Assembly (NCBI GenBank): GCA_964036315.1 | Contig: OZ038480.1 | Coordinates: 10,470,203 to 10,534,202, forward strand | Origin: Acanthosepion esculentum | Lineage: Eukaryota; Mollusca; Cephalopoda; Sepiida; Sepiidae | DNA length: 64,000 bases | Direction: 5' to 3' | In this document: piece by piece, positions 32,396 to 43,030 of the stretch | Layout: every line of letters begins with the position of its first letter | Numbering within the stretch: position 1 is the first letter of the stretch | The notes under the pieces: model-generated | The model's input: only the letters and a program-made list of their open reading frames with translations | The model's database searches: none | Told to the model about the DNA's origin: nothing | Program-made: the position numbers and the translations under genes

Positions 32396-32930
32396 AATTA
32401 CAAAGTTTTCTAGGTTTAGTGAATTACTACCAGGAATTCATTCCTCACATGCATAAACTTCGCGCACCACTGAACGAACTGCTGAAGAAAGAAAAAGTTT
32501 GGGAGTGGACAGATGAATGCCAGAAAACGTTTGACAAAATAATTAAGACGTTAACTTCGGATTTATTTTTGGCACACTACGATCCAAAATTAGAAATAAT
32601 TGTAGCAAGTGACGCGAGCGCTTATGGAGTCGGAGTGTGTATACTGCATAAAATGCCGGATGGGACAATAAAAGCCATCGCGCATGCTTCTAGAACTTTA
32701 CTATCAGCAGAGAAAAATTACTCACAAATAGAGAAAGAAGCTCTGATTTCATAGATTTCATAGATATATCTGTGGTAGATTTTTTTACTCTACAGACGGA
32801 TCACAAGCCGTTATTAACAATATTTGGTTCGAAAAAAGGTCTACCGGTTTACACTGCCAATAGGTTGTTAAGATGGAGTACAATTCTACTGAACTACAAT
32901 TTCAGATTGGTGTATCTACCAACGAAAAAT
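32371..32930 (+). pseudogene. gypsy element 1 RNase H
   Basis: LQSFLGLVNYYQEFIPHMHK is the end of the RT, IIVASDASAYGVGVCILHK holds the first RNase H Asp, and NYSQIEKEAL the Glu. A stop pair near 32752-32762 and a frame change precede TLQTDHKPLLTIFGSKKGL (second Asp) at 32790 on. The histidine-containing HADGLS block is at about 32937. Confidence 0.9.
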
Positions 32931-34256
32931 ATCAGGCATGCGGATGGTCTGTCGATACTTATACCAACGCAAACAGAGCCATTAGAAGATTCTGTAATCG
33001 CAGCCCTACGACATGAAGAAGATATCAGGACAGTACTATGTTGTACTGTTCGAAAACTCCCCAGCACAGTACAAGAGATAAAAAATGAAGCAATAAATGA
33101 TGAATTCATAAAAGAAACAAAAGCAAAAATAGCAGAAAAAGATAAGCAAATATCGGACAGCTTTTCTTTATGCGATAATGTGCTACTTTATAACGAAAGG
33201 GTAGTAATACCAAAAACACTACAAAGGCGAATCCTAAATGATTTACACAGGGGCCATCCAGGAAAAAGTAGAATGAAATCGCTGATGCGAAGCTATGTAT
33301 ATTGGCAACACATGGACCAGGACATTACACAGATGGTGGAAAAATGCAAGGGTTGTTCCTTAGCAGCCAAAGCACCGCCAATCATCCATAAGCCATAGCC
33401 AGAGACAGATCGTCCGTGGTCAAGAATATACGCAGATTATGCAGGTCCAATAAATGGTTCCTACTATTTGATCATAGTGGATAGTTATAGTAAATGGCCG
33501 GAGGTGTTTCGTTGCAAATATCCTACTTCGGAAACTACCATAAATTGCTTCCACGAGTTGTTTGCTCGGTTCGGAGTAGTGGATTGCCTAGTCACAGATA
33601 ATGGAACGCAATTCACATCAGCGGACTTCCAAGAGTTTTGCGAAATTTTTCAAATCAAACATATCAAATCCCCGCCATATCACGCAAGATGAAATGGGCA
33701 AGCGGAGAGATTTGTTGATACACTCAAAAGAGCGTTAAGGAAAGCATATGATGTGCCTACGAAAAAAGCGTTACAACAATTTTTACAGGTATACCGAATT
33801 ACGCCAAATAATGCTACGCCATCGGCATTATCACCCGCAGAAGTGATGTTCGCCAGAAAAATCAGATCAGTATTTGATAAATTGCTACCAAAACAAACGA
33901 AGCAAATAACACAGTCGTGCGTACCAAAAAGAAAATTCTACCCAGCAGAAGAAGATTTTTTTAAAGCATATAAAAACAATACATCTTACTGGGAGCCAGG
34001 TACAATTGAAAAACGAATCGGGAATATGGATTATATAGTACAAGGACACAAATTCTCACATAAAAGACACGTAAACCAAATAAGAAAGAGACTGTTCGAG
34101 GATGCTAACGGTCCACCTCAGGAAGAAGTGATGGATACGATTTTCAATACATTTGATATAAAAAGGCCGCAAACAATGCCAGAACCACGAAAATCGTCCA
34201 GAAAAAGGAAGTTCACAGAACCTTTGGTAATAGATCCAAAGAAAAAAAAATATTAA
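32772..34256 (+). pseudogene. gypsy element 1 RNase H end and integrase
   Basis: The 208-codon frame to 33398 includes the H-H-C-C zinc-binding domain (DLHRGHPGKSRM ... CKGCSLAAK). A stop ends it at 33399. The catalytic core follows: IIVDSYSKWPEVF, then VTDNGTQFTSADFQEFC (second Asp). A stop at 33690 interrupts just before the NGQAERFVDTLKR block with the catalytic Glu. The last frame (33753-34256) has the C-terminal GPY-like part (ERIGNMDYIVQGHKFSHKRH region) and a Lys/Arg-rich tail ending in PKKKKY, which could act in nuclear entry or chromatin binding. Confidence 0.92.
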
Positions 34257-34291
34257 AAACCCCTGCTACGCAAAAGCTTCGGAAGGAGGGG

Positions 34292-34581
34292 TGTTATGGG
34301 GATTTACCCATAATAATAATAATGGACTATTCCTGACATTATAAATACTGCGCCTCTCAAGATGGAGGAGTGATAATTGTAAGAACATCGGAATAGTGAT
34401 ACTTGTCGATACAACATAGTTCACTCTAACCAAATCTGATAGTCATTACTAATACTTCTACTTCTTTGTATTATATTCCTGTTGTAATATATCTTGTTAT
34501 TCCATACCTGTGTTCGAGTTATTTCTTCATTGGTTCTAACCTTGGACCATCACCGTGGTACAAGGAACTTGGACCATAACA
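34292..34581 (+). mobile_element. 3' LTR of gypsy element 1
   Basis: 290 bp, TGTTATGGGGATTTACCC...GGACCATAACA. It has the perfect TGTTATGG/CCATAACA termini that the 5' LTR has partly lost. Confidence 0.93.
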
Positions 34582-34725
34582 TAAAGCATCCTTGAAAGTC
34601 TTATTTCCCATAGGATACTGTATAAGATCTAAAGGAAATCCGTTTAGGTGGAAGAATATTGTTGAAAAATGGAAAAAATTAAAATCAGGTCGACCGACTC
34701 CTTGGATGAAAACTAAAGCAGACAT
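34582..34725 (-). pseudogene. Unknown ORF, 5' part, split by gypsy element 1
   Basis: From an ATG at 34725 (a stop lies four codons upstream) 48 codons stay open to the LTR edge (MSALVFIQGVGRPDF ... LIQYPMGNKTFKDAL). The phase matches the open frame at 29582-29931. The opposite strand also has an open frame here (34592-34810), so the coding strand is not proven by openness on this side alone. Confidence 0.42.
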
Positions 34726-34810
34726 AGGTTCTTTTCAAAGCATTTCGAACGAACAAATTGTGTCGAAGTGTAATAAGGCGCTGGCTCTGATTCGACGTTT
34801 AGTTACATGA

Positions 34811-35800
34811 GAATGCAAAATGGTTATTTGAGCTGATTAAAAATTAGAAATAAATCACAAAACCCCACCGAGTGATATCTTAAATAGTAGAAAAATGGCA
34901 AAAGAAACGGAGATTTAAATTTACATCGAATATATAAAATCTATAAATATCTATATTTCTATAAGGGGAAATCGCTTATATAAAATGGTAACTCATTTGG
35001 CTTCGGAAGTCGCTGGAAAGATCTCAGAATGACGTGCTAAGAAAATTCCCATCGCTCAAAGACAAGAGCAAACAAGCATCCTGTGAACGGAAAGGACATA
35101 CAAACACAAAGGAACGTAACTGTTGCAGATTCACTGCGAGGATAGAACGGCTACTACTACTACTACTACTACTACTGCAACTACTACTACAACTACTACT
35201 ACAATTAAGAAGAACAGCCATGGGGAGATGAAGAGATCAGAAAGTAAAGACAAACAAAAAGACCTAAAAATACTTAAATCACCATTCCGCTAACTAGACG
35301 TGTAGACAATGCAAGATTAAGTAATATTCCCCGGCAATCAATTAGAATTAGATTTTCTGAAGTGTTCGTTTGTCTTGACCTTCCGCCTAGCTTCGATGTT
35401 GAGGACCATCTTTTAGGATCACGTGAGAAACAAGTTACCACGCTCCTCGGAGTATGTTCATAACCTCTCTGTGGGGACCCAGCAAACCACCATGGGACCG
35501 CTGTCGAAAAACGGATTCATTTCAGTGACCGTGAGACGAACCGGAGCAGCCGACAAAGACACTTCCACCCACTCTGCACGGTTCACACCTGGCAGCTAGA
35601 GAGTGTTTGATTGGTGTCTGCTTACGTTCGATTTCAATGACCGGAAGTGACCTAGTCACAGTCGATCCTGTGAGAAGGCTACGGGTTCGCTTATGAGTCC
35701 TTTTATGCAAGTGCATCTAAAGAGAAATTCTGCTATTAGCCTTGCTTGGTTTTCAGCCTAAATCTGATCTGTCGCGGACAGATAAAAGTTACAGAAATTA
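34811..35800. other. No gene recognised; CTA microsatellite
   Basis: 35147-35205 is a CTA/ACT trinucleotide tract with CAA interruptions. 35380-35720 is GC-richer with open frames on both strands but no known domain. Confidence 0.45.
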
Positions 35801-36094
35801 TTGGGTTGTCTGGAAAGTTCATACCGATTTTTAGTCGTTCATTTTCCAACACGTTAGAAGACGTCAAATTTATCGACAAATATAATCTGCTTACATTTCC
35901 GATTAAAGCACACTTCAAACTATCTCTTGAGAAAGAAACTTTAAAATGACTTAATTCGTGTCAATTTCGCATCTCTATGAAAATGGAAGTTTACCGTAAA
36001 GACAAAAATGCCTTACAAACAACAAAAAATGCTATGCGCTGTGTACATTGAAGGTCCTTCAGTTGACAGAACTGTACGGAAGTGGTTCGCTAAG
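35801..36094 (+). mobile_element. Mariner, 5' part (interrupted)
   Basis: TTGGGTTGTCTGGAAAGTTC starts the inverted terminal repeat, preceded by the target TA (35799-35800). The transposase N terminus follows from about 35980 with one frameshift, to the helix-turn-helix segment RTVRKWFAK that ends exactly at the gypsy LTR at 36095. The other part is 40579-41486. Without the gypsy element the mariner would be about 1.2 kb, the normal length. Confidence 0.92.
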
Positions 36095-36332
36095 TGTTAT
36101 GGTCCAAGGTTAGGACCAAGGAAGAACAAAACGAACACAAGAGTAGAAATAACAAAGATATATTACACGAAATAATAATACAAGATGTTGAACGTGTTAG
36201 TATGACTGTCAGTCTGGTTTGGAGTGAACTACTATTGGCTCGACTCGATTCCGTCTCGTCTCTCTTGAGAGACGCAGTATTTATAGTATCAGGAAGAGTT
36301 CACTCTGTCGTTATAGGTAAGGTCCCATAACA
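36095..36332 (-). mobile_element. 3' LTR of gypsy element 2
   Basis: 238 bp with perfect 8-bp ends TGTTATGG and CCATAACA. It differs from the other LTR by a handful of substitutions, suggesting a fairly recent insertion. A TATTTATAGT stretch read on the minus strand as ACTATAAATA is a plausible TATA box. Confidence 0.94.
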
Positions 36333-36367
36333 CCACCACCCCAAAGCTTTCACCTCGCAGGGTATCT

Positions 36368-37500
36368 TTAATATTTTTTCTTCTTCGGATTAATCATCAA
36401 AGGCTCTGTAAATTTTCTTTTTCTGCTTGATTTCCGCGGTTCTGAAATTGCTTGAGGCCTTTGCATATTGAATGTGTCAAATATTGTGTCCATCACTTCC
36501 TCCTCTTCCTGAAGTAGACCGTTAGAATCCTCTAACAGCCTCTTTCTGATCTGATTTAAGTGCCTTTTATGCGAGAACTTCGGACCCTGAATTATGTAAA
36601 TCACGTTCCCGATTCATTTCTCTATTGTACCTGGCTCCCAATAGGATGAGTTGTTTTTGAACAGTTAAAAAAAAAACTTTCTCCCCTGGGTTAAATTTTC
36701 TTTTTGATACAAACGACGTTGGTGATTGCTTTGTCTGTTTTGGCAGTAATTTGTCGAATACCGATCTAATTTTTCGGGCGAACATTACTTCCGCCGACGA
36801 TAATGCCGATAGTGTAGTACTGTTCGGTGTAATTCTATGCACTTGCAAAAATTGTTGTAAAGCCTTTTCTGTTGGTACGTCATAAGCTTTCCTTGGTGCT
36901 CTTTTTAATGTATCTACAAACTTCTCCGCTTGCCCGTTTGATCTTGGGTGATATGGCAGGGATTTGATGTGTTTCACCTGAAAAGTTTCACAAAATTCTT
37001 GAAAATCCGCAGATGTAAATTGTGTCCCATTATCGGTGACAATCAACCACTCCGAAACGAGCAAACAGCTCGTGAAGGCAATTTATTGTAGTCTCAGAAG
37101 TAGGTTTTCTACAACGAAATACTTCTGGCCATTTGCTGTAACTGTCTACTACAATCAAGTAGTAAAAACCATCTAATGGACCTGCGAAATCTACATGGAT
37201 TCTCGACCACGGTCGATCTGTCTTAGGCCATGGCTTATGAATGATCGGAGGTGCCTTGGCTGCTAAGGAACAGCCCTTGCATTTTTCCACCATATGTATA
37301 ATATCTTGATCCATGTTTGGCCAGTACACGTAACTTTGCATTAAGGATTTCATCCTGTTCTTTCCTGGGTGAAAATCCTTGAGGATTCGCCTTTGTAGAG
37401 TTTTCGGGATTATTACTCTTTCATTATATAGCAGAACGTTATCACATAACGAAAAACTGTCTGATAAATGCTTATCTTTTCCTGCAATTTTTGTTTTCGT
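36368..37500 (-). pseudogene. gypsy element 2 integrase
   Basis: The H-H-C-C domain is at about 37250-37380 (RILKDFHPGKNRM ... CKGCSLAAK; the first His region is shortened by a small deletion against element 1). The catalytic core follows: RIHVDFAGPLDGFY (first Asp), VTDNGTQFTSADFQEFC (second Asp, in 36567-37064) and NGQAEKFVDTLKR (Glu). A frameshift lies near 37040 and another near 36610. The tail 36368-36604 ends PKKKKY as in element 1. The catalytic triad is intact. Confidence 0.93.
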
Positions 37501-38293
37501 TTCCTTTATAAATCCGTTATTCACTGCTTCGTTTCTTATTTCCTGTAATGTGACGGGGAGGTTTCGAATTGTACTACATAATGATGTTCTAATATCTTCC
37601 TCATATCGTAGAGCTGCAATTACGGTATCTTCTAATGGCTCCGTTTTCTTTGGTATTAGTCTCGAAAGCCCATCTGCATGCCCGATTTTGTTTGATGGAA
37701 GATACTCCAATTTAAAGTTATAGTTTAATAAAATAGTCCCCCATCTTAGCAATCTATTAGCAGTGTAGACAGGTAGACCTTTCGTTGATCAAAATATTGT
37801 CAATAACGGCTGGTGGTCCGTCTGTAAGGTCAAAAATCTACCGTAAATATATCTGTGGAATCTCGTAACCGCAAAAATAATCCCCAGTCCTTCTTTTTCG
37901 ATTTGCGAGTAATTTTGTTCGGCTGGTAGGAACGTTCTTGACGCATGCGTGATGGGTTTTAGTGTCCCATCCGGCATTTTAACATGCCTCAACACCATAG
38001 GCACTCGCGACTATTATTTCCAATTTTGGGTCATAATGTGCTAAAAATAAAACAGCTGTTAGAGTCTTAATGATTTTGTCGAAAGTTTTCTGACATTCAT
38101 ATGACCATTCCTAAACTTTTTCCTTCTTCAACAGTTCGTTTAGGGGTGCGCATAATTGTGCGTAATTGTGCATGTTAGGAATAAATTCTTGATAATAATT
38201 TACTAAGCCCAAGAAGCTTTGTAATTCGCTAAATTTTTTGGAGCCGGCATTTTTTTTATTGCCGTGGCCCTTTCTGGGTCTGGTCTTCTTCAT
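37500..38293 (-). pseudogene. gypsy element 2 RNase H
   Basis: Reads in three pieces: 38111-38293 (LQSFLGLVNYYQEFIPNMHN, then a short duplicated AQL patch), 37789-38004 (FLPAEQNYSQIEKEGLGIIFAVTRFHRY, LQTDHQPLLTIF) and 37500-37752 (LRWGTILLNYNFKLEYLPSN, HADGLSRLIP). Frameshifts near 38010 and 37780 separate them. Confidence 0.9.
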
Positions 38294-38949
38294 TCTTCGT
38301 CAATAATATGGCCCAGATATTTTATCTCCTTCATAAAGAAGTCACATTTATTTTCCTTTACCTTAAAACCGTAGTTTTGTATCTGCCTGAAAACCTCTTG
38401 AACGTGTTCCCAGTGTTGTTCAATATTTTTGCTATTTATCAGGATGTCATCAAGGTATGCGATCGTGAAAGCCAGTCCGCCTAGCATAGTGTCCATTATT
38501 TGCTGAAATATCGCCGGCGCGACCTTGATCCCGAATGGTAATCGCTGGAACTTATATAACCCTTTATGTGTGTTTATGCACAACAACCTCGAGCTTTCCT
38601 CATCTACTGGTACTTGTAGGTATGCTTCGCTCAAGTCTATCTTTGAGAAAAATTTTCCTCCGTTCAACTTTGTGAAAACTTCCTCTGGACTAGGGAGAGG
38701 ATAGTGATAATCCTTAATCGCTGCATTCAATCCCGTCGAGAAATCAGCGCATACTCTTATCTCACCCGATTTCTTTTTCACGTAAACCGTAGGTGCGGCC
38801 CATTGACTATATTCCACCTTTGTCAATATACCGGTTTTCACGAGTCTATCCAACTCTTCGTCTATTTTTTCTAATGATGCGAAAGGTACATTTCTTTTCT
38901 TCTTGAAAATGGGTTGTACATTTTCTTTTAGTTCGATTTTCGCCACCAT
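38290..38949 (-). pseudogene. gypsy element 2 reverse transcriptase
   Basis: 219 uninterrupted codons hold nearly the complete polymerase domain: KVEYSQWAAPTVYVKKKSG, FFSKIDLSEAYLQVPV (first Asp), LYKFQRLPFGIKVAPAIFQQ and IAYLDDILINS (YLDD). It ends at a stop just after YLGHIIDEE. The best-preserved RT in the window, useful for phylogeny. It would make cDNA in a cytoplasmic particle if the element were whole. Confidence 0.95.
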
Positions 38950-39550
38950 TTTTTACACCTCCCGAGGCCGGCTGAAAATACGTCGGGAAAACTCTCCTTT
39001 AATTTCTCCTTCAATTTCTCTGCCTCGGTCGATAACCTTTCCACTTTTTGGCAGAACGTATTTATCGGTAAATCCCAGAGGTCAAATTTCTGCATCCAAT
39101 CAGTTCCAAATAAATTTTACGTATTTTTTAGAAGATACATCTTCAATTTATTGGTCATTCCGTTGAACGTCACATTTGTGATGATTTCCCCCTCAAATTT
39201 TATTTTTCTTCCTGTTACCGACCTGGCTTTTATCTGTTCTCAACATGGTCAGTTTGTTTAATTTCTTCTACGTCTGTAAGCTAATAATGGTTAAATCTGA
39301 TCCGGAATCTAATTGTAGTCTGATTTTTTTGTTTAACATTTCTACTTGTACGTATTTTCGTATATTTATCACGTCCGCTTGGTCAGTTCTAGTGACTCTT
39401 ACTCGGCTTTTGTTTTCTTTCTTTGTTCTTCAGTGAGAACTTTTATGCCCCACTTTATTGCACGACAGACAAGTCTTATAGCGGTATGGACAATCTTTGT
39501 ACCAATGCAAAGTCCCACAGCGATAGCATGGACTGGGTGGTGGTTTCTTC
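38950..39550 (-). pseudogene. gypsy element 2 zinc knuckles and protease
   Basis: CYRCGTLHWYKDC is a first knuckle. In the second, CLSCNKVGHKSSH is followed by a stop where the last Cys should be (near 39434). LQLDSGSDLTII (about 39275-39310) is the protease active site. The stretch to 38950 is decayed by frameshifts. Confidence 0.9.
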
Positions 39551-39557
39551 TGAGGTT

Positions 39558-40255
39558 TCATTTGACTTTTTGTAGTAAAATAATTTGTTTGCTTTGTTTT
39601 TGAGGAGGGAAAAAACGTGTTTGTCGTTGTACTCTTCGTATGTGAGCGACATCAGACTCTTCGATATCTTTCGAGTCCTTTTTTACGCTTATACATCTCT
39701 GACAGTCTTCAGCCAATTTTTGTAGCGTCAATGCTGGTTCACTCTCAAGTTTTGTTAGAATTCTCCGTCTGATCTCCGCATCTTTCGTCGAAACCAGGCC
39801 TTGGACGAATATCAAACATTTAAAATTGTCAGGGCTGAGTTCAGATAACTTAAAGTCATCGCAGTGTTTGTTTACTATGGAAGCGAATGTTATATAGTCT
39901 TCGCTATCCTTTTTTGTTAAATTTAAACATTTCCACCTTTTGTGGAATAGTGAAGTGTTCGAACTAAATAATTCCGTTAAAAGTTTCACGGCTTCCTTGA
40001 AAGTCAACTCATTCGTTTTCCTCGGTAGGATATAGTCTACGAATTTAGTGTATTTGCTTGACCCTAGTTTGCTCAGTAGTAGACGTACTTTTTTCGCGTC
40101 TGACCAATTCCCGCAATCAAACTCATATGAATCTTCATATCTTCTGAAGTAAGCCGCAAAGGTTTTGTCTTCGTCCGGTGCATAAGTGAAGTCTTTGATA
40201 GAGCGCCATATAGCATTTTGCGAGAATGCCGTTTCATTTCCAGAATGTTGTCCTT
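39558..40255 (-). pseudogene. gypsy element 2 Gag
   Basis: Open from about 40255 to 39558. It contains IWRSIKDFTYAPDEDKTFAA, YFRRYEDSYEFDCGNWSD, KKVRLLLSKLGSSKYTKF, LFHKRWKCLNLTKKDSED and LTLQKLAEDCQRCI. This is the most complete capsid region among the related elements. The Gln-rich N-terminal coil of element 3 is missing; a TTTTG-rich low-complexity tract (40260-40296) occupies its place. The first Met inside the frame (40007) is internal. Confidence 0.88.
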
Positions 40256-40340
40256 TATTTGTTTTTTTTGTTTTTGTTTTTGTTTTTTGTTTTTAGATTC
40301 TCCGCGTAGAACATCGTTTCTTCAATATCCTCGTCGCCAC

Positions 40341-40578
40341 TGTTATGGTCCAAGGTTAGGACCAAGGAAGAACAAAACGAACACAAGAGTAGGAATAACA
40401 AATATATATTACACGAAATGATAATACAAGATGTTGAAGGTGTTAGTATGACTGTCAGTCTGGTTTGGAGTGAACTACTATTGACTCGACTCGATTCCGT
40501 CTCGTCTCTCTTGAGAGGGGCGGTATTTATAGTGTCAGGAAAAGTTCACTCTGTCGTTATAGGTAAGGTTCCATAACA
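40341..40578 (-). mobile_element. 5' LTR of gypsy element 2
   Basis: 238 bp, same ends and length as 36095-36332. Read on the minus strand it is followed after one base by TGGCGACGAGGAT, the primer-binding site. Confidence 0.94.
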
Positions 40579-41486
40579 CCAAGTTTAGAATCGATGACTG
40601 TAGCCCTATTAATGAAGAACGCTCACCCCCCCCACACACACACACTACAGATGACGATTAAATCAAGACATTGATTGAGAATAACCCACATTACACAACG
40701 GGGGAATTGGCAGAAACACTAAATTTATCAAAATCCACCATCCATGAGCACTTAATGATGCTTGGGTACTCAAATCGTTACGATGTTTAGGAACCACATG
40801 ATCTGAGTAAAAAGAATCTTTTGGATTGCATTTCATCTGTGATTTGCTGTATAAATGCAATGAAAATGCACCCTTTTTTAAACAAATTGTGACAGGTGAT
40901 GGAAATGGATAGTTTACAACAATGTTCAACGAAAAAGATCTTGGGATAAGAAATATGAGCCAACTTTAGCCACATCAAAAGCAGGACTTCGTCTTAAGAA
41001 AGTCATGCGGTGTATTTGGTGGCATTGGAAATGAATGCGGTACTATGAGATTCTCGCAACGGGGCGAATTAAAGACAGCAATTCAAGAAAAACGCCCAGA
41101 ATTGGCGAACAGGAAAGGACTTGTTTTCCATCAGGATAATTCCTTAACCTTATCTTTCTTTGGCGACCCAGCAAAAATTCTTGCAGCTTGACTGGTATGT
41201 GTTACCTCCACCCGTCATATTCACTAGACATTGCTCCTTCGGATTTTCATTTATTCAGTTCATTGAAAATTTTTAATTAGATGACATAAAAAGAAAACAC
41301 CTTAATGCGTTCTTTGCCGAGAAACCACCGAAATTCTAGGAAGATGGAATCTTTAAGTTGAAGGAAAATTGGAGAAAAGTTGTGCAACAAAATTGTTCAT
41401 ATTTATTTGAAAAAATATTTAATAGCATAATTGTGTTATGTTTTAATTTCTCTTAAAAATCGGCATGAACTTCACGGACAGCCCAA
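40579..41486 (+). mobile_element. Mariner, 3' part (interrupted)
   Basis: Transposase continues through TLIENNPHYTTGELAETLNLS (40655-40720), STIHEHLMMLGYSNRYDV, a catalytic first-Asp region (TGDGNG near 40890, normally TGDEKW), KSRTSS-like WWHWK region, and an HQDNS block near 41130 (second Asp). It ends with the inverted repeat AAAAATCGGCATGAACTT ... ACAGCCCAA and TA. Many frameshifts; the Glu after the first catalytic Asp is altered. Inactive. Confidence 0.92.
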
Positions 41487-41489
41487 TAT

Positions 41490-43030
41490 ATATGGCTTCC
41501 GTTTTGCCAGGTCTACCGCCGATGTGTTAATGGCCAACAGTGAATTTGTCTATCAAGCACTAGATAAGAACGGTGAAGCTCGTGCTGTGGATCTAGATAT
41601 CTCAAAGACGTCGGACAGAGTGTGGCATGCTGGTATTCTATGCAAGTTCAGGGGCTATGGTGTCTCTCGACGAATATTTGGCTTGATTCCTAAAAGATTG
41701 TGTAATAAAGGTTGTTTTGAATGCACACACTTCTAGATCATTGCATAGTAATTGAGGGGTTCTCCAGGATTCTGTTCTTGAACCTACACCGTTTCTGATC
41801 TTCATCAACGGTTTTCCTGATGTTACAAGTTCCCAACTAAATATTTATGCAGATGATGCAACTGTTTACTTCTGTATTATGCGCAAAACCTACAGATGCG
41901 ACAAAGTAAATATGTTAACAGTTCTCGTTAAGTACCTCCAAAATAAAACTTTCATTCAATCAGTCCAAAGAACCTTTTCTGTCTGATGCTGAACTCTTGG
42001 GCTCACATTTTCCACTGAAATGAAATGGAGGGAGTCTATTGAATCTATTGCTACATCTACTGCTAGGAAATTTGGTTCACTATTCGTGCCAGAGGTTTTT
42101 CTCGTCAGAATCCAGCATGTGTATTTATAAATCTACCATTCGTCCGTGCATTGAATATTGCTGCCATATCTGGTCTGGTGTTCCTGTTATATATCTTGAG
42201 ATTCTCAACAAAATCCAAAGAATGTAATGTTATTGGTCTCACCTAGAATCACGACTTTACTTTCCCACCGCCAAAGTTTTTCTCATCAGAATCCATCTTT
42301 CACATTTATAAATCAACCTTTCGTCCGTCCATTGAATATTGCAGTCGTATCTGGTCTGGCGCTCCTGTTATATATCTTGAGATTCTCAACAAAATCCAAA
42401 GAAAGTAATGTTACTGGTCCTCACCTAGAATCACGACTACTTTCCCATCGCCAAAGTTTTTCTTATCAGAATCCATCTTTAACATTTATAAATCTACCAT
42501 TCGTCCGTCCATTGAATATTGTTGCCATATCTGGTCTGGTGCTTCTGTTATATATCTCGAGATTCTTGATAAAATTCAAAGTGTTTGTAATGTAATCGAT
42601 CATGATCTGGCATCTCGACATCAGTCATTTTCTCACCGATGTGAAGTGGCTTCCTTCTGTCTTTTCTACAAATATTTTCATGGCAACTGCTATGATGAAG
42701 TTTTCCTTTAGTGTCTCGACTGTATGAATTTAAGCGTGATACTAGAATTGAAACTAGGTTTCACCGTTTTATTGTTGAGCCGGCTAGATTCAACACTCTC
42801 TTCTATTTGAACATTTTATTTTCTCGTACTTCTCACCTGTGAAATTCCCTTCGAATTTTTTACTTCCCTACCACCCGCAATATTCAAAATTTTAAATCGC
42901 CATCTTCTGTCTTCCAGAACTCTTTTTCATTATTGTCCTGTCTTCACCACTCCTAACTAAAGTCTTCTCTTCACTCCTTGTAATCCTCTGCGTCCTAGTG
43001 ATTTTATTGCCTTGCTTCGGGTGAATTGAT
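41490..43030 (+). pseudogene. Jockey-like LINE reverse transcriptase with internal triplication
   Basis: Open frame 41431-41736 carries YGFRFARSTADVLMANSEF and EARAVDLDISKTSDRVWHAG (RT motif A). The next motifs follow in other frames: a GSPGFCS-like motif B at 41755 and NLYADDATVYF-like motif C at 41850. The C-terminal region around IYKSTIRPCIEYCCHIWSGVP is present three times (42089, 42271, 42451). A further tail to about 43030 resembles the LINE end. Decayed beyond function. The upstream endonuclease is absent, and the left edge abuts the mariner end. Confidence 0.85.
42089..42632 (+). repeat. Three tandem ~181-bp copies within LINE
   Basis: Blocks beginning CCARAGKTTTTCTCRTCAGAATCC start at 42089, 42271 and 42451. 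Each encodes the same ARPCIEYC-type segment. The copies differ by about ten percent, so the duplication is old or the copies were exchanged between elements. Confidence 0.9.

Larger units (their letters stand above)
29932..34581 (+). mobile_element. Ty3/gypsy element 1, both LTRs
   Basis: Plus-strand element of 4650 bp: 5' LTR 29932-30222, primer site, leader, broken gag, protease, RT, RNase H, integrase, purine tract GGAAGGAGGGG (34281-34291), and 3' LTR 34292-34581. The flanks are TAAAC and TAAAG, a 5-bp target duplication with one change. The pol blocks are those of K02A2.6-type Metaviridae-like elements. Multiple frameshifts and stops make it dead. It cuts an open frame on the opposite strand. 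Confidence 0.93.
36095..40578 (-). mobile_element. Ty3/gypsy element 2, inserted in a mariner
   Basis: Minus-strand element of 4484 bp with two 238-bp LTRs. The order from the right is 5' LTR, primer site (complement 40327-40339, 13-base match to the tRNA-Ser(GCT) 3' end), gag, protease, RT, RNase H, integrase, 3' LTR. The flanks are CTAAG (36090-36094) and CCAAG (40579-40583), a 5-bp target duplication with one change. The interruption splits the mariner transposase, whose frame resumes after the second target copy. The proteins are close to element 1 but the LTRs differ in sequence. Confidence 0.94.

Noticed and set aside
34592..34810. Plus-strand gene right of gypsy element 1
   Set aside because: It lacks an ATG at its left edge and does not continue across the insertion, whereas the minus-strand frame does.
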